Source: Casuarina equisetifolia
Lineage: Eukaryota; Streptophyta; Magnoliopsida; Fagales; Casuarinaceae
Direction: 5' to 3'
Assembly (NCBI GenBank): GCA_028551475.1
Contig: CM052356.1
Span: 18,689,884 to 18,753,883 of the forward strand
DNA: 64,000 bases
Part shown: in pieces, positions 37,762 through 49,169 of the stretch
Numbering within the stretch: position 1 is the first letter of the stretch
How the letters are laid out: every line of letters starts with the position of its first letter
Program-made: the position numbers and the translations under genes
Notes under the pieces: generated by a model
Database searches by the model: none
Told to the model about the DNA's origin: nothing
The model's input: the letters and a program-made list of their open reading frames with translations, nothing else

Positions 37762-39665
37762 ATGAAAGGGGTTGGGAGTGATGCTGCCCCTGCGGTGGTG
37801 CCTCTTGCCAAGTTGAGAAATGATTTTGCAACTGCATTTCAGTACTATTTGGATCGGTCCACCCCTCACCCCGTCCAGCGATGGTTGGGAACATGTGCCG
37901 GTGCCATGATTTATATGTTGCGGATATACTATATTCAGGGATTTTACATTGTATCCTATGGCCTAGGAACTTACATCTTGAATCTGTTGATTGGGTTTTT
38001 GTCGCCGAAGGTTGATCCAGAGGTTGAAGCCTTAGATGGGGCTTCATTGCCGACTAGAGGCTCGGATGAATTTAAGCCATTTGTTCGTCGCCTTCCTGAA
38101 TTTAAGTTCTGGTAATCAAAGATTTCCTCTTGCAAACACCATTTTTGTGGATGGTTTGACTCCATTTCTTTCATTAAAGTTTCCTTTGATATGATGTTAG
38201 TGTGGTTGTTAGCTGATTCTCAACTGGTATGATTGGGAATAGTCTTTGATTTTATGTCTCTTTTCCTATTAAACTCTAGTAGCATTTGTTAGGAAGGAGG
38301 AATCTATCTAGTGCATCTCTTTTTGTTGTGGTAAATAGTTTTGAGCAAAATTCATAGGACCTATGTTTGATAAAAATTATTCCATATATATGAAGCTTAC
38401 ATTTCTATTTCACTTTAGTCAATTATTCTTCTTTACACTGAGTTGTGCACATTTTCTTGCTTTTATTTGAGGAGGAAGGTGGTTTATTTAAATTGTGGAA
38501 GCTTCAATATCAAAAGTTAATTTGCTGCATAACTTTGGAAGCCTATTCACATTTTATTAGTTGTTTCTCAATCACTTTCACCTGTGTCACATGTAAGTAG
38601 CAGCTATTCTGTGGTTGTTAGACAATTTAATCGTGGCATATAGCCACAGTATGACTGTTGGATTTGGTCTAAAAGGCATTGGTGGCCACTGGACCTATGG
38701 ATGGCTACTGCACTTGTTCTGGCTGGCACTTCGGGGCTTCAGCTGTCGTGGTGGTCATTGTATGGCTGCCAGATCTATGGATGGATGCCACCTAGGAGTT
38801 TGGGAAAATTTCTCAGAAGTCTTTTGCAAAGTAGTTTTCCGTTCAAGTTTTTAAATGTTCCCAATGTGATATGTTTAGAAAACAATTCTTATCAAAGTAT
38901 TTCCCCAAGAATATGGAAAGCTTTTGATATTGCATATCCCAGGTCTATTTGAACTGTGGTGTAAAATCAGTCACATGGAACACATGATGGATTTTTTTCA
39001 GTACTTCAAAAATATGCAACTCATGGGGATTTGTTAGAAGTTCTACACGACTTAATTTTATATCAACTATAGTTGTGCTTGTTAGGAATTCCTTTTAATC
39101 TCATGCAAGCTGTACCTAGTTATAAAACTATCTTTATTATGCATCATGTTATACGGCTATATGTATTTTTCACCATGGAAATACCAACAAATATTGCTAA
39201 AAGAGACATACTGGATCATGAGCTGAAGCTTTCACCATAAGCAGAGTTGGGTGACAAATGATCGTTTATCTAGCATATCTGTTTAGGCAAGTGGATTTCT
39301 GAGTACTGTTTGAAGCTGAAAAATGAGTTATTTTTCTTGGGTTTTTGTTCCCAGGTATTCGATCACCAAAGCCTTCTGTGTGGCTTTTCTGATGACCTTC
39401 TTTTCTGTATTTGATGTCCCTGTTTTCTGGCCCATACTGCTCTGCTATTGGATTGTGCTGTTCATTCTCACGATGAAGCGCCAAATCACCCACATGATTA
39501 AGTACAGATATGTCCCGTTCAGCATCGGAAAGCAGGTGACAAGTGTGCGTTCTTCTATTTGGCAGCTTCCTGTTCCTCCTTTAGTGAAATTTTTTAACTT
39601 GTCGTTTGTGACAGAGGTATGCAGGAAAGAAGCCGGCTTCAAGTAGCAGCCGCATGGGGGACTGA
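37762..39665 (+). CDS. RER1: RER1, receptor for retrieval to the endoplasmic reticulum
   Basis: Three exons (37762-38111, 39355-39535, 39615-39665) give 193 residues, the normal family length. The Rer1 family sequence runs end to end: [14 protein letters not shown], the first membrane hairpin with [33 protein letters not shown], then [18 protein letters not shown] and a second pair of hydrophobic segments (about 125-165). [15 protein letters not shown] and a Lys/Ser-rich cytosolic tail ([12 protein letters not shown]) end it. RER1 has four membrane spans, cycles in the early Golgi, and returns escaped ER membrane proteins via COPI vesicles. A final 17-codon exon carries the tail. From memory, in Arabidopsis RER1A (At4g39220) is next to a PCBER gene (At4g39230), as here. 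Confidence 0.97.
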
Positions 39666-41070
39666 AGCTTTGGGACATCCTCTTTAGGACGAGGGCAGAA
39701 AAAGAGCAGCCTTGCAACTTCGATGCTTTTGGGTTTTGGGGGGTGTAACCCATGTGTCATTCCAAATTGCCTCCAAAGCTCGCATATATGTTGTACATTA
39801 GAATTTTTTGTTTAATTTTTTTGAGCATCTGTGCCGGGTACCCTCACATTTCTTGAATTTTCTTTGATATGCTGCCCCCAGGATCTAAATCTGAAAGATG
39901 ATCAGCCTCTCCGCTTCGGCATGTTTTTCTTACACTAGTGAGCTGTGAGAATGTGTGAACAGGAAGGGCAATTCCTCCATGATATGATTCCTAGTACGAA
40001 CAGGAATGGTATCTTTTGTATGGACGTTATCATTTCCTTTTAGACCTCACCATACAAGTGGTTTTACTTCTTCAGCTCTGATATTACCTCTCTTTTGCTC
40101 ATGTTGTTACATCTTTTCTTTTCTTCAAATTGGGACACAAGTCCATGAGGACAGGATTTTCATGTGCCCTTCAAAGCAGAAAAATCACAACATCAAATAC
40201 CATTCCATGAAGAAGAAGTACCCTCTTTCATTGGTTGTAGTGATAGTGGTACTGTAAGTCATCATTATATTGGCAATGCTATTTCATGGACCACGCTAAA
40301 CAAGATGGGCATGGTAAGAGAAGGAATCTTACATCTACGAAGATAGCAATTTCTTCTTTATTTGAGCATTCATACATGTATGCCCATCTTGTTTAGCCGA
40401 TTCATTAATGACACTCAGTATTTTCTCTTTTTCGTTATTGTGCCAATCCATTAGAGACAAAGCAATGCATGGTTTCTTAAGAGATAAATTATCATTTTAT
40501 CTTTATCTTTAATTTTAGTAACATAACTAACAACTTGAATAACTAATGAGACAAACGTATATGAACTAACTGGACCTAGTCTATAAGCGCCATCAAGCAG
40601 TAGGTATAAGAATCTTTTATGACATGTCAAGGCTGATGGTGGATTATCTGCAGCAAACTCCAGTTTAATCTGCTTAATGACAATGATAATCAAAATTATG
40701 GACCCAGTCTAACTATTGAAGTGTTATAAAAATAAATATACTCAAGTTAGGCTGTACGGATGCTGATTTGTGCATGAGACGCCAGATAGATACCAATTAT
40801 AAGTCCAAACTATATAACAACTCTCCAACAACTGAACAATGAAATTCACGAGTTTAGTTGTTAAGCACTTGACTTTGCTTATGTAACCACTGAAAAAATA
40901 AGAACAAAATCGTAGCTTTGAATTTTATAATCGCGTTCGTTAAACATGGCCAGCTAATTTATTCTTTCTTCGCTTTTCTTTCCCCTTCCCTCTCCCCCCT
41001 CTTTGTTCTTCTCGTCCTTGTATGAAAACTCAAAGAATCCATCAAAGAGCATTAGTTTTAGCAGAGAATA
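39666..41070. other. Intergenic stretch downstream of RER1
   Basis: The first part should be the RER1 3' untranslated region. The rest has no recognisable gene, apart from a perfect 18-bp inverted repeat (40295-40397) listed separately. Confidence 0.5.
40295..40397 (+). repeat. Perfect 18-bp inverted repeat with 67-base loop
   Basis: GCTAAACAAGATGGGCAT at 40295-40312 is exactly complementary to 40380-40397, so the transcript of either strand could fold into an 18-pair stem. I do not recognise the arm as a known plant microRNA. The pairing does not continue on either side of the stem. Confidence 0.8.
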
Positions 41071-41470
41071 ATGGAAAGAAGCTTTGTGACGATATTCGTC
41101 TTCTGGGCCATCCTCACAATTATCACTCCCACACTTGTTCTCCTGTCAGAGAACTCTGCACTCCATTTGAATTCAAATGGTAAGAGATACTGAAAAGTTT
41201 GTTCTTCCTTTTTGTTGTCGATTTTTAACATCCGGGCTTGTATTGACATGTTTTGGGTCAAAATTCGCAGGTGAGAAAAGTGAAGGAATGAAGCTTAGGA
41301 GAATGATGATGGGATATAGAGAGGAGCATCAAGGAAAAAAACCAATAGCTCTACCACCGGCATCGGCTCCGGCACCATCACCGGCACTGGTACCTGCACT
41401 TACACGAGTTCTATCTCCGGTTTTGAGGGCCAGAAAGGCTGTCTTGACGATTTTATCAAAGAAACAATGA
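41071..41470 (+). CDS. Small Pro/Ala-rich signal-anchor or secreted protein (putative)
   Basis: Two exons (41071-41179, 41271-41470) join to 102 residues with a good GTAAGA donor and TTCGCAG acceptor. Residues 5-25 are strongly hydrophobic (FVTIFVFWAILTIITPTLVL), fitting a signal peptide or signal anchor. A basic stretch (KLRRMMMGYREE) follows, then a Pro/Ala/Ser tract (LPPASAPAPSPALVPA) of the kind that is arabinogalactan-modified in secreted plant proteins, and a basic tail ending SKKQ. I do not recognise the family. It could be a small cell-wall or signalling peptide precursor, or the broken front of a larger membrane protein; nothing after the stop extends it convincingly. The clean splice sites and ATG favour a real transcript. 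Confidence 0.4.
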
Positions 41471-43160
41471 CCAAAACCAGCACCCGACTGAGCCTGAGAC
41501 CATGCCCAAAACCTGATGTAAGCAACATTTTGAGACGGAGTTCAGTTGCTTGTAAGTATTTAAGCATGCCCATAGAAGAGTTTTGAGTGTCTTTATCATT
41601 CTTTTGATGAGAAAGGGGAAAAAATGTTCTTCTATTTGCGATAAACAGAGAGATGTTGGAAAAAAAGCAGGAAACTTTTGTTGTTTACCAAAGCATTCTC
41701 TTCTTTGTACAAAGCTTTATTTCTCAAATATAACAAAGATTGTGTAAAGTGGGCTCGAATATCCTTCTTTCACTTGGTTGTAGTTATATCCTCAATCGAA
41801 ATGAATCTCATAGGGCCTTCAAGCTTAGGAAATATTTCTATTCTTAGGTCGAACCATGGGTCGGGATTGCGGGAGATGAAGCTTCAAACGACCGGATTAG
41901 ATTCGTAAGAACACTTTCATGCACCAAGTTGGATCTTTTGTTAAGTATTGAAATTCAAATGAATTCTCAAATAAACAAACACGCGTTCTTGATTTAGAGT
42001 CTGAATGCAAAAGGAAACGTTTAATATTTGATACAAACTGTTCTTGCGATGTTTGACTTTCAATCGACTTTAGGTGGCGAATAACTATTGCAAAGTATAT
42101 AGAAAAAAGTTGTAAATGATCTAAGCATATAGAGAAGAACCAATTCAACCTGTTCTTCTGCTTTTCTGTCTCTTCCATCTACTTTCCAACAAATTACGGA
42201 GCTCTAACAAGATTGACTTTGGTCAGTACTCTTGTTCAGATTTCTGCAAATTCCTCAACAATAACTTCATTTGCAAGCAACAATTAGGTGTCCAAAATAG
42301 CTTCCTGACACATACATTTTTCGGGTGTTCGCAACATCTAAAATGATCATGTAGGAGGCCGGACATCCTGTCATGTTCCATGGTATATTGTCCTTATCGG
42401 ACTCTCTGTGTGTCTCTCTCGTGCCACGCGAGCCTTGTTGCTGCTCCAACTAATTAAGCATACTTCTGTAATGACAATCATAGTCAAAAGAAAATTCTCA
42501 ATAATGGTTAGGTTCTCTGTCACGCTCAATATCTAAAAACTTTTCAATACCACAAGCCAAGGCTATCCTTTATTCCATAGGCCCTTGTTAGTGAAGGGGT
42601 CAAAGTTAGAACAAAATAACATAACTTGAATATAGGACAAAAATGTGAAGTTCTAATTTTGTTGGTTAAGATTCGTCCCAAGTTACCTACAAAGATTCGG
42701 TTTTGAACCCTCTACTTGTTAACTTGGTAGGTTGGGAACCCATTGGCTTACCAGTAAATTAAAGAGAAGTGAACATATTGTATCATTTTATGAGTTGTTT
42801 TGATGATTAAAGAATGAAAGTCTTTTCTCTTTATCGGCTCCAAAACGATATAACAAATGAAGCAGCATGTACATGAAAGTTATGAATAAATTGTTTTCTA
42901 TGTCGGTTTTTATAACAACCTTTTTAGCCGTGGAGGCTATGATCTCCGCTGCAACCCAATAGAATCACACTTCTAATTGATTTCTCAACAAAGCTTTCAT
43001 CACTACTTTATTACAAACATCCAGAACAGACGACAAGAAAATATTTAAGGACTCAACCACTACTGTCTCATAAACATTAGAACATACAAGGACAATGACC
43101 AGACTACTAGCGCGAAATAGACACTAGAACGAGAAAATGCACAACTTAGTTTACTGCAGA
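41471..43160. other. Intergenic stretch between the small gene and the PCBER gene
   Basis: No gene, repeat or transposon was recognised in these 1.7 kb. The last few hundred bases should be 3' untranslated sequence of the minus-strand PCBER gene. Confidence 0.5.
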
Positions 43161-45510
43161 TCATTGTTCATTACGATATCCAAAGAGAGGAGGTATATAC
43201 AATTGACCCATGAGATCATCAACGTATGGTTCGAGGTACTCGTCCACTGAGGTGTATTTGATATCTGGGTATAGCTCGGTAGCTTCCACGCCAAATGATG
43301 GGTCAATCTCGAAGTTGGTTTGATCGCCCTCCACAAAGACAGAGTGGTCGATTGATAGTATTGCATTGAGTGGAAATTCGTTCTCTGCAACATAGTATCA
43401 CAATGAAAAGTGACTTATAATCATTACAACAAACCTATACCCAAGTTTAATCATTAATTACGTGAAGCAATAGTTTAGCTTATCTCCAAGGCATTTTTCT
43501 GTAGTATCTTGGAAATCAGGAAAGGCCTTCCACTAACCTTCAATGTCCTTCAGAATTTCATCTTCCGAAACGAAGATTTTCTCGAGGGTTTTGCCAATCT
43601 TCTTCTCCCAGAGAGCAACAAGCTCATTGAGCGAGTAAGTGTTTTTGGCAGTCCTGATGTAGAGGGTCTTGTTAAGTGTTCTTGGGTCATCCACAGCTCT
43701 GATGGTATAGGTTGCCACGTCCTCTTCCTTGTTAAAAATTGCTGCAGAAAAAGCAAAAGCAAAAGAAGAAGAAACAGTAAGGCACATTTTTTCAGCATAG
43801 CTGGGGTCACTCCACGTCCCCTCACGCCTGGTGCAAGCGTGAGAATTACTTGCCTGGAGAAGGATTAGGCTTAAGCATGGCCACTGTTTTACCAATAAAA
43901 GAAGCTCAAACTAAGTTCTTAAAATTATAAGAAAACTTATTTATTCTTCAAAATTGACTTGTAATGAGAGACATAATGCTTTCACGTATAAATGGTACAC
44001 AACATCTTATGAATAATATGAAACATTTTAATATATCCTTTCATAAATACTTGAAGGTAAAGTTGTATTGTTGTAATGATACCCTAAGAAAGGCCTCAAC
44101 AAGAGGTGTTTTATAATGATATCATGACAAATCCCCTATATATCTATATATATCAAAATTTATAGTACTAAATATTTCAATTAATCATCTATTATTTATA
44201 CTAAAAAATAGTGTCTAAATTTTTAAAATTTTTACAAATATTCTTTACAATTTATAAGTTTTATGTTTCTATCTAATAAAATTATATCCCTCACATCTTT
44301 CTTAATCTTAGCAACAAATGTAATAATTTTTAAATTTTAACTGTGAATTCTTTTTCTATTTGTTTCTTTTGAGATATAGAAATAATAATATTTTCTTTAC
44401 CTAAACCATAAAACGAGATTGCAAAGGGAGAAAAAATTGTTTCATATCTAGAACCAAATAATAATAATCCAAACAACGAGAGATATTTCAACGCAAAGCT
44501 TGAATTACAGCAAGTACCCTTGACATTTCCATCTCCAAAGATAGTGACTTTGTCTCTGGGAGGAGCCCTGGCCCCTGGCTGTGCCAACGTGGGAAGAAAG
44601 TAGCCGGCGAAGAGGTTGGATGCCACGTAAGTGTAGGGGATCCCCTCAGCCTCAACGGCGCGGCGGATTTCGGCCTTCTTACCGAATGCAACCTTCGCCG
44701 GACCTACGGCATGAGTACGGTCCACATTGCTTCCGAATTCCGAAGGGAAGAATCTCTGAACAATTAGGTCAAAACATGCACAACATTATAAACAACGAAA
44801 TTGTAGCTGAATAATTTTTATAATTTTTTATGGTGATATATAATTCTTAACTTCTTATTAAAAAAAATTAAAATCATTACAAAATAATATATTTAATTAT
44901 TTACCTAAAATTTTAATAATATTCTTGAAATTTGAACCAAAAATCTATTGTTAAGTAGGATCAACACTAAAATACTTAATCTAAATCTAAACATAGAATA
45001 TTTATACACTAATAGTCTTAACTTAAATGCATAAAAAAAGAAAGTTGGGTATTGAGATTACATAAATGTGTAAATGTTCAATCTCATACTATAGTGAACT
45101 ATAAAGATGCCTTTTTCAAGTAAAATAATAAATGAAATAGTATTACATTAAATTAGTGTTTCTATGTATCACATCCGATGCTAAATAAAATTAAGTATGA
45201 ACAACTATACAAAACTAAAATTATAGTTTCAAATAGTAGATTGATACAAAAATGTCGTTGAATAGCACAATTTTAACTAAAAACTGGTCTAAGAATAAGG
45301 AAGTTATAGTTTTTCCTCATTCTAAGTAGGATTTCAAAATAGAATTGAAGTAATATAAGATTTGTCTAATAGGATTCCTAAGTAATAAAAGTAAGAACAA
45401 CAACCTTAACATTGCTAGCTTCTTTAATGGCAGCAACAATCTTGATTTGATCTGCAAATAGTAGGCGGCCTACCGTCGATATCACCACATCCACCTGTTT
45501 GATTGCCCTG
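43161..45510 (-). pseudogene. Phenylcoumaran benzylic ether reductase gene, 5' part cut off by a retrotransposon
   Basis: Four minus-strand coding segments remain (45510-45405, 44755-44518, 43741-43538, 43384-43161), joined in frame by GT-AG introns. They read AIKQVDVVISTVG, RFFPSEFGSNVDRTHAVGPAK with the expected catalytic Lys in KKAEIRRAVEAEGIPYTYV, APPRDKVTIFGDGN, VDDPRTLNKTLYIR and GDQTNFEIDPSFGVEA. This is the NADPH-dependent PCBER/isoflavone-reductase-like family (PIP group), which reduces 8-5' linked neolignans in the phenylpropanoid pathway in the cytosol. The exon is broken at 45510 by the LTR of a chromovirus. The NADPH-binding start (GGTGYIG region) is therefore missing here and must lie beyond the window, if it still exists. 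The C-terminus is about 19 residues longer than the usual end near EYL..FV, ending in GYRNEQ. As it stands the gene cannot make a normal enzyme. Confidence 0.9.
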
Positions 45511-46006
45511 TGTTACGAGACCGTTGAGCAGACCTCGTAACTGGCCCTTCGAGACGGAAGTCAAACCAAGGATTCCGGGAGTTTTGCTTTTTACTAGGAG
45601 CTATTTTGGCAGGATATGAAGGAATAAGAGTGGTTTATTGATAACGGGATCTACCCAAAACTTGGAAAAGGTTAAAACAGTATACCCTTCCTTATCCTGC
45701 GTGGATATATAGAGATCCCCTGGCTCTCCCTTTCTAGAACCCTCTACCCTCCCCTTACAAGCATCCCCGTTCCCTTCATGATGAAAGCTAACCCCTCCCT
45801 AGTCACTAGCACACTGTTACACGGAAGCGTCTCTGCAGGTGCCTAAGTGTAAAGAACTAATCCCCTTGCAGGCGTGACAGTGGTTCAATGCTCCATGTTC
45901 TGACAATTTCCAGCCCCCTTCACATGCAACAACCGCCCCTTGTGTCCAAGGATGGTTAGCCACATGGGTTACTAAGTAGCTACCAACGTGGCAGAGGGTT
46001 GTATCA
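45511..46006 (-). repeat. Chromovirus LTR, about 496 bp
   Basis: Plus-strand ends are TGTTAC and GTATCA, the usual short imperfect inverted ends. A polypurine tract adjoins it on the internal side. The chromodomain frame runs a little way into the LTR, as is known for some chromoviruses. Confidence 0.75.
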
Positions 46007-46287
46007 TCCCTCCCCCCTCAGCAAGGACCTTATCCCTAAGGTCCAAGGTAGGATATCGTTCCCACATGATTCGAAGCTTTTCCCAAGTGGCCTCACAAGG
46101 CGGAGTGCCCTTCCAGTGCACCAGAATTTGTTCCTTCTTTCCCTTGTAACGTCGATCTAGTATTGCTTGGGGAGTGGGTAGAATGCGATCTTCTTCATCG
46201 GTAAAAGTCGGAAGCTCATTTTGTACAGGACAATTAACTCCCACATGGCTCTTTAGTACCGAAACATGAAAGGTTGGGTGCAGCTTG
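45511..46287 (-). mobile_element. Ty3/Gypsy chromovirus fragment (3' LTR plus chromodomain end)
   Basis: In minus orientation this shows the end of integrase with a chromodomain, a polypurine tract (46020-46007) and one LTR (46006-45511). The rest of the element is cut off at about 46287 by the Copia element and should resume beyond the window. The chromodomain (YKGKKEQILVHWKG then EATWE) places it among chromoviruses, probably the Tekay/Del lineage. It inserted inside a PCBER exon; the expected 5-base target duplication on this side is CCCTG (45506-45510). It is the oldest layer of the nest and is split by later insertion. Confidence 0.85.
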
Positions 46288-47394
46288 TGATCAATATATA
46301 ATGTTTTTGATGATTAGTATTAAGGAAAGAAAAATAATATCTAGCCATAAATTAATTATATTTCATTAGATACATCCTTATTTTATCATTATTTTTGGGC
46401 AGGACCTTATATGATTAAAAGACCAATTTATTAAAGAAGCCCAAGTCACTCGTGGCAGTCCGTGAATTCACGCAACACCGAGAAAAGCCCGTATGCAGTA
46501 GCCCGTGTGTCTTATATTGAGATCTGCACAGCCTTCACGTGACCTAACTTGAAGACCTACAAGGCTTAACGACGTCGTTCACCTACTAAGGAAATAAACA
46601 ACCTAAATCAGCCTCAACCTATACCTTTGTCTCTGCGCCGCTCTCTCCCTTTTCTTTCTCGAAGACAAAAGAAGGAAACAACTGCAGACTTGTGATATCT
46701 TCGTCGAAGATTGAAACGTGAGCCAACGGAAAGATTCTCCAATAGGAAGAAAACCACAAGCTGGATTGGTAGGTGGCGGCTTCTATATAAGGGAAGAGAA
46801 CTCATATGAAGAAAGATTATCTCGAGCAGAAACGAATCAAGAACGGAGTTCTTCAAGCGCTATCTCTTCCGAAAGGGTTCCGAATATCTGTAAGCTTTGT
46901 ATTGAAGCAAAATTACTATTCTGATTATATTATCTAGTTTACATTTAGCTTCAATCTCAAGGTTAAGGTTTCACCCAACTTTGGGGATTTTCTGTTCAGC
47001 ACCATTAGAAGCTTAAATGTTGTATTTATCATCTTGTTGAGGTGCTGTACTATTTGATTTACTTGATTTGAGCTGTAATCCATGGATTGCCGTCCCATTG
47101 TAGACCTAAAGAGAAACTGCTTTCTCTTTTGATAAAGAAAAGACCCTTTAGTGCTTTACTAAAGGAGGTGGAGTAGGACTCAAATTAAGGAGTCTGATTC
47201 ACTTAAAAAGAGGGTTCTGTGTGCATCTTTATTTGTGTGATTATTCTGTTGCATATCTATTTTTTTGAATAATCCCACATTCTATTTAGACAGATTTAGA
47301 ACTTTACAAACATATATAAAATTGGTCTATATAAACAAAAATTAAAGGAGACACCTAATTCAACCCCCCTTCTTAGGTGACTTAGGACTTAACA
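46288..47394 (+). repeat. 5' LTR of the Copia element
   Basis: It starts about TGATCAATA, directly where chromovirus sequence stops, and ends in CA two bases before the primer binding site. A TATA-like CTATATAAG lies at 46783-46791. The left border is uncertain by a few bases because the matching 3' LTR is not in the window. Confidence 0.7.
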
Positions 47395-47396
47395 AG

Positions 47397-47408
47397 TGGT
47401 ATCAGAGC
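47397..47408 (+). other. Primer binding site of the Copia element
   Basis: TGGTATCAGAGC is complementary to the 3' end of plant initiator Met-tRNA, the usual primer of Ty1/Copia elements. Confidence 0.95.
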
Positions 47409-47452
47409 AGGTTCTAGGTATCTAGAAAGTATTTTTAGAAATCCTAGAGATC

Positions 47453-48886
47453 ATGACAGCAAGTCACACAACCATCTTACCCTATAATAGACCACCTACT
47501 TTCGATGGCTCCAACTATAGCCATTGGAAAAACATGATGAAAATTTTTCTCATAGGTTCTCATCCTGAATCATGGAAAACAATTGTGAAAGGGGTAAAGA
47601 TCCCTAAAGAAAGTGCAGATAAGTGGAGCGATGAAGTTACCTTAGAAATGAGTAAGAATTGTAAGGCAATGACTACTCTATACTCAGCCTTAGCACCTAT
47701 AGAATATAATAGAATCTCCACATTAGACACAACCAAAAAAATCTGGGAAAAATTAGAAGTTGTGCATAAAGGTACTAAAAAGGTAAAACAGTCTAAGATT
47801 TCTCTGCTTGTGCATGATTATGAATTGTTTAAAATGAAAAACACTGAAACAGTTGGTGAAATGTTTGGTAGATTTACTGATATTGTTACTGATTTGAAAT
47901 TGCTTGGTAAGTCCTATAAAAATGATGAGTTAGTTAAGAAAATAAGTTGCTTGCCTGAATCATGGGACCCAAAGAAAACGGCCATTGAAGAGGCTCATGA
48001 TCTAGACACCTTGTCTCTAGATGAGCTATTAGGGTCACTTCAAACACATGAATTAGTTATGACAAGAAAAGAGAAAGAAAAAGTAGATGAAAAGAAAATG
48101 AATAAGGGCATTGCTTTTAAGGCAGGTGAATCTGAAAATGATAGTGATGTTGATGATGAGTTTGCTATGCTAGCTAGAAAGTTCAAAAAGTTTTATAGAA
48201 AGGATAGAGCTAGGAACAATGAAAACTATCGTAGGAGAAAAGAAAATGAAGGAGAGGTATGTTATGAATGCAAGAAAACTAGTCATATACAAGTAAACTG
48301 TCCCAAATTGAAAAAGAAAGATGAGAAGTATGACAGGAAAGATAGGCGGAAAGTCGTGGTGGCCACCTGGGATGATAACAGCTCATCATCCGATGAGGAG
48401 GAAGAAGAGGTAGCAAACCTATGCTTCCTAGCCACATGTGACACATCTAAGATGGAGAATCTGTCTCTTCTCGAGGACGATGAAGGAAATCTTGCCAACA
48501 TGGGTCTTATGGCAGCATGTGATGAAACAAATAATGAGGTAATGTTCCCTTCCTCGTCTGAAAATTTTAGTTTTGAAGAATTACAAATTGCATTCAATGA
48601 ATTGCTTGATGATTTCAATGACCTGAATAGCAAGTTTTCTAAATTAAGGAAGAAGAATATTCTGTGTGAAAAGGAAATAAAGAATTTAAAACAGGAAAAT
48701 AATGAATTAAGAACTAAAAAGGATACTCAACCAATTAAGGAAACTAAAAGTAATGAGAATAGGACAAAAGATAGCTTGCTAGAAGAAAAACTAAAGAATA
48801 CAGAGAATGAATTAAAAAGGACAAAAGAAATTTTAAGGAAGTTTACAGATGGCAGTAGCATGCTTGATAAGATCATAAATTCATAA
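47453..48886 (+). mobile_element. Copia gag region
   Basis: A 477-codon frame encodes a UBN2/DUF4219-type gag (start with RPPTFDGSNYSHWK), an acidic and basic linker, and a CCHC zinc knuckle (CYECKKTSHIQVNC). A coiled-coil-like Glu/Lys-rich C-terminal part is typical of SIRE/Maximus gag. It belongs to the interrupted Copia element. Confidence 0.9.
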
Positions 48887-49169
48887 CAAGGAATATATGA
48901 TAAGGCTGGTTTAGGATACAAATCAGAACTAAACAATAAGAAATTTGGTTCTATGTGCAATACTTCAAGCCTACTACATGTCTCTCGTGTGATTAAATCT
49001 ACCAACATATGTCATCATTGTAAATTTCATGGTCACTCTATAGAAAAATGTCCAGTAAGACTCAAGAAGCATTATGTTGTTAAACGGGTATGGGTTCTCA
49101 AAGGAACCAAAGTAACTAACCTTGAAGGACCCAAGAAAACTTGGGTACCAGTAGAGTCAAGAATAAACT

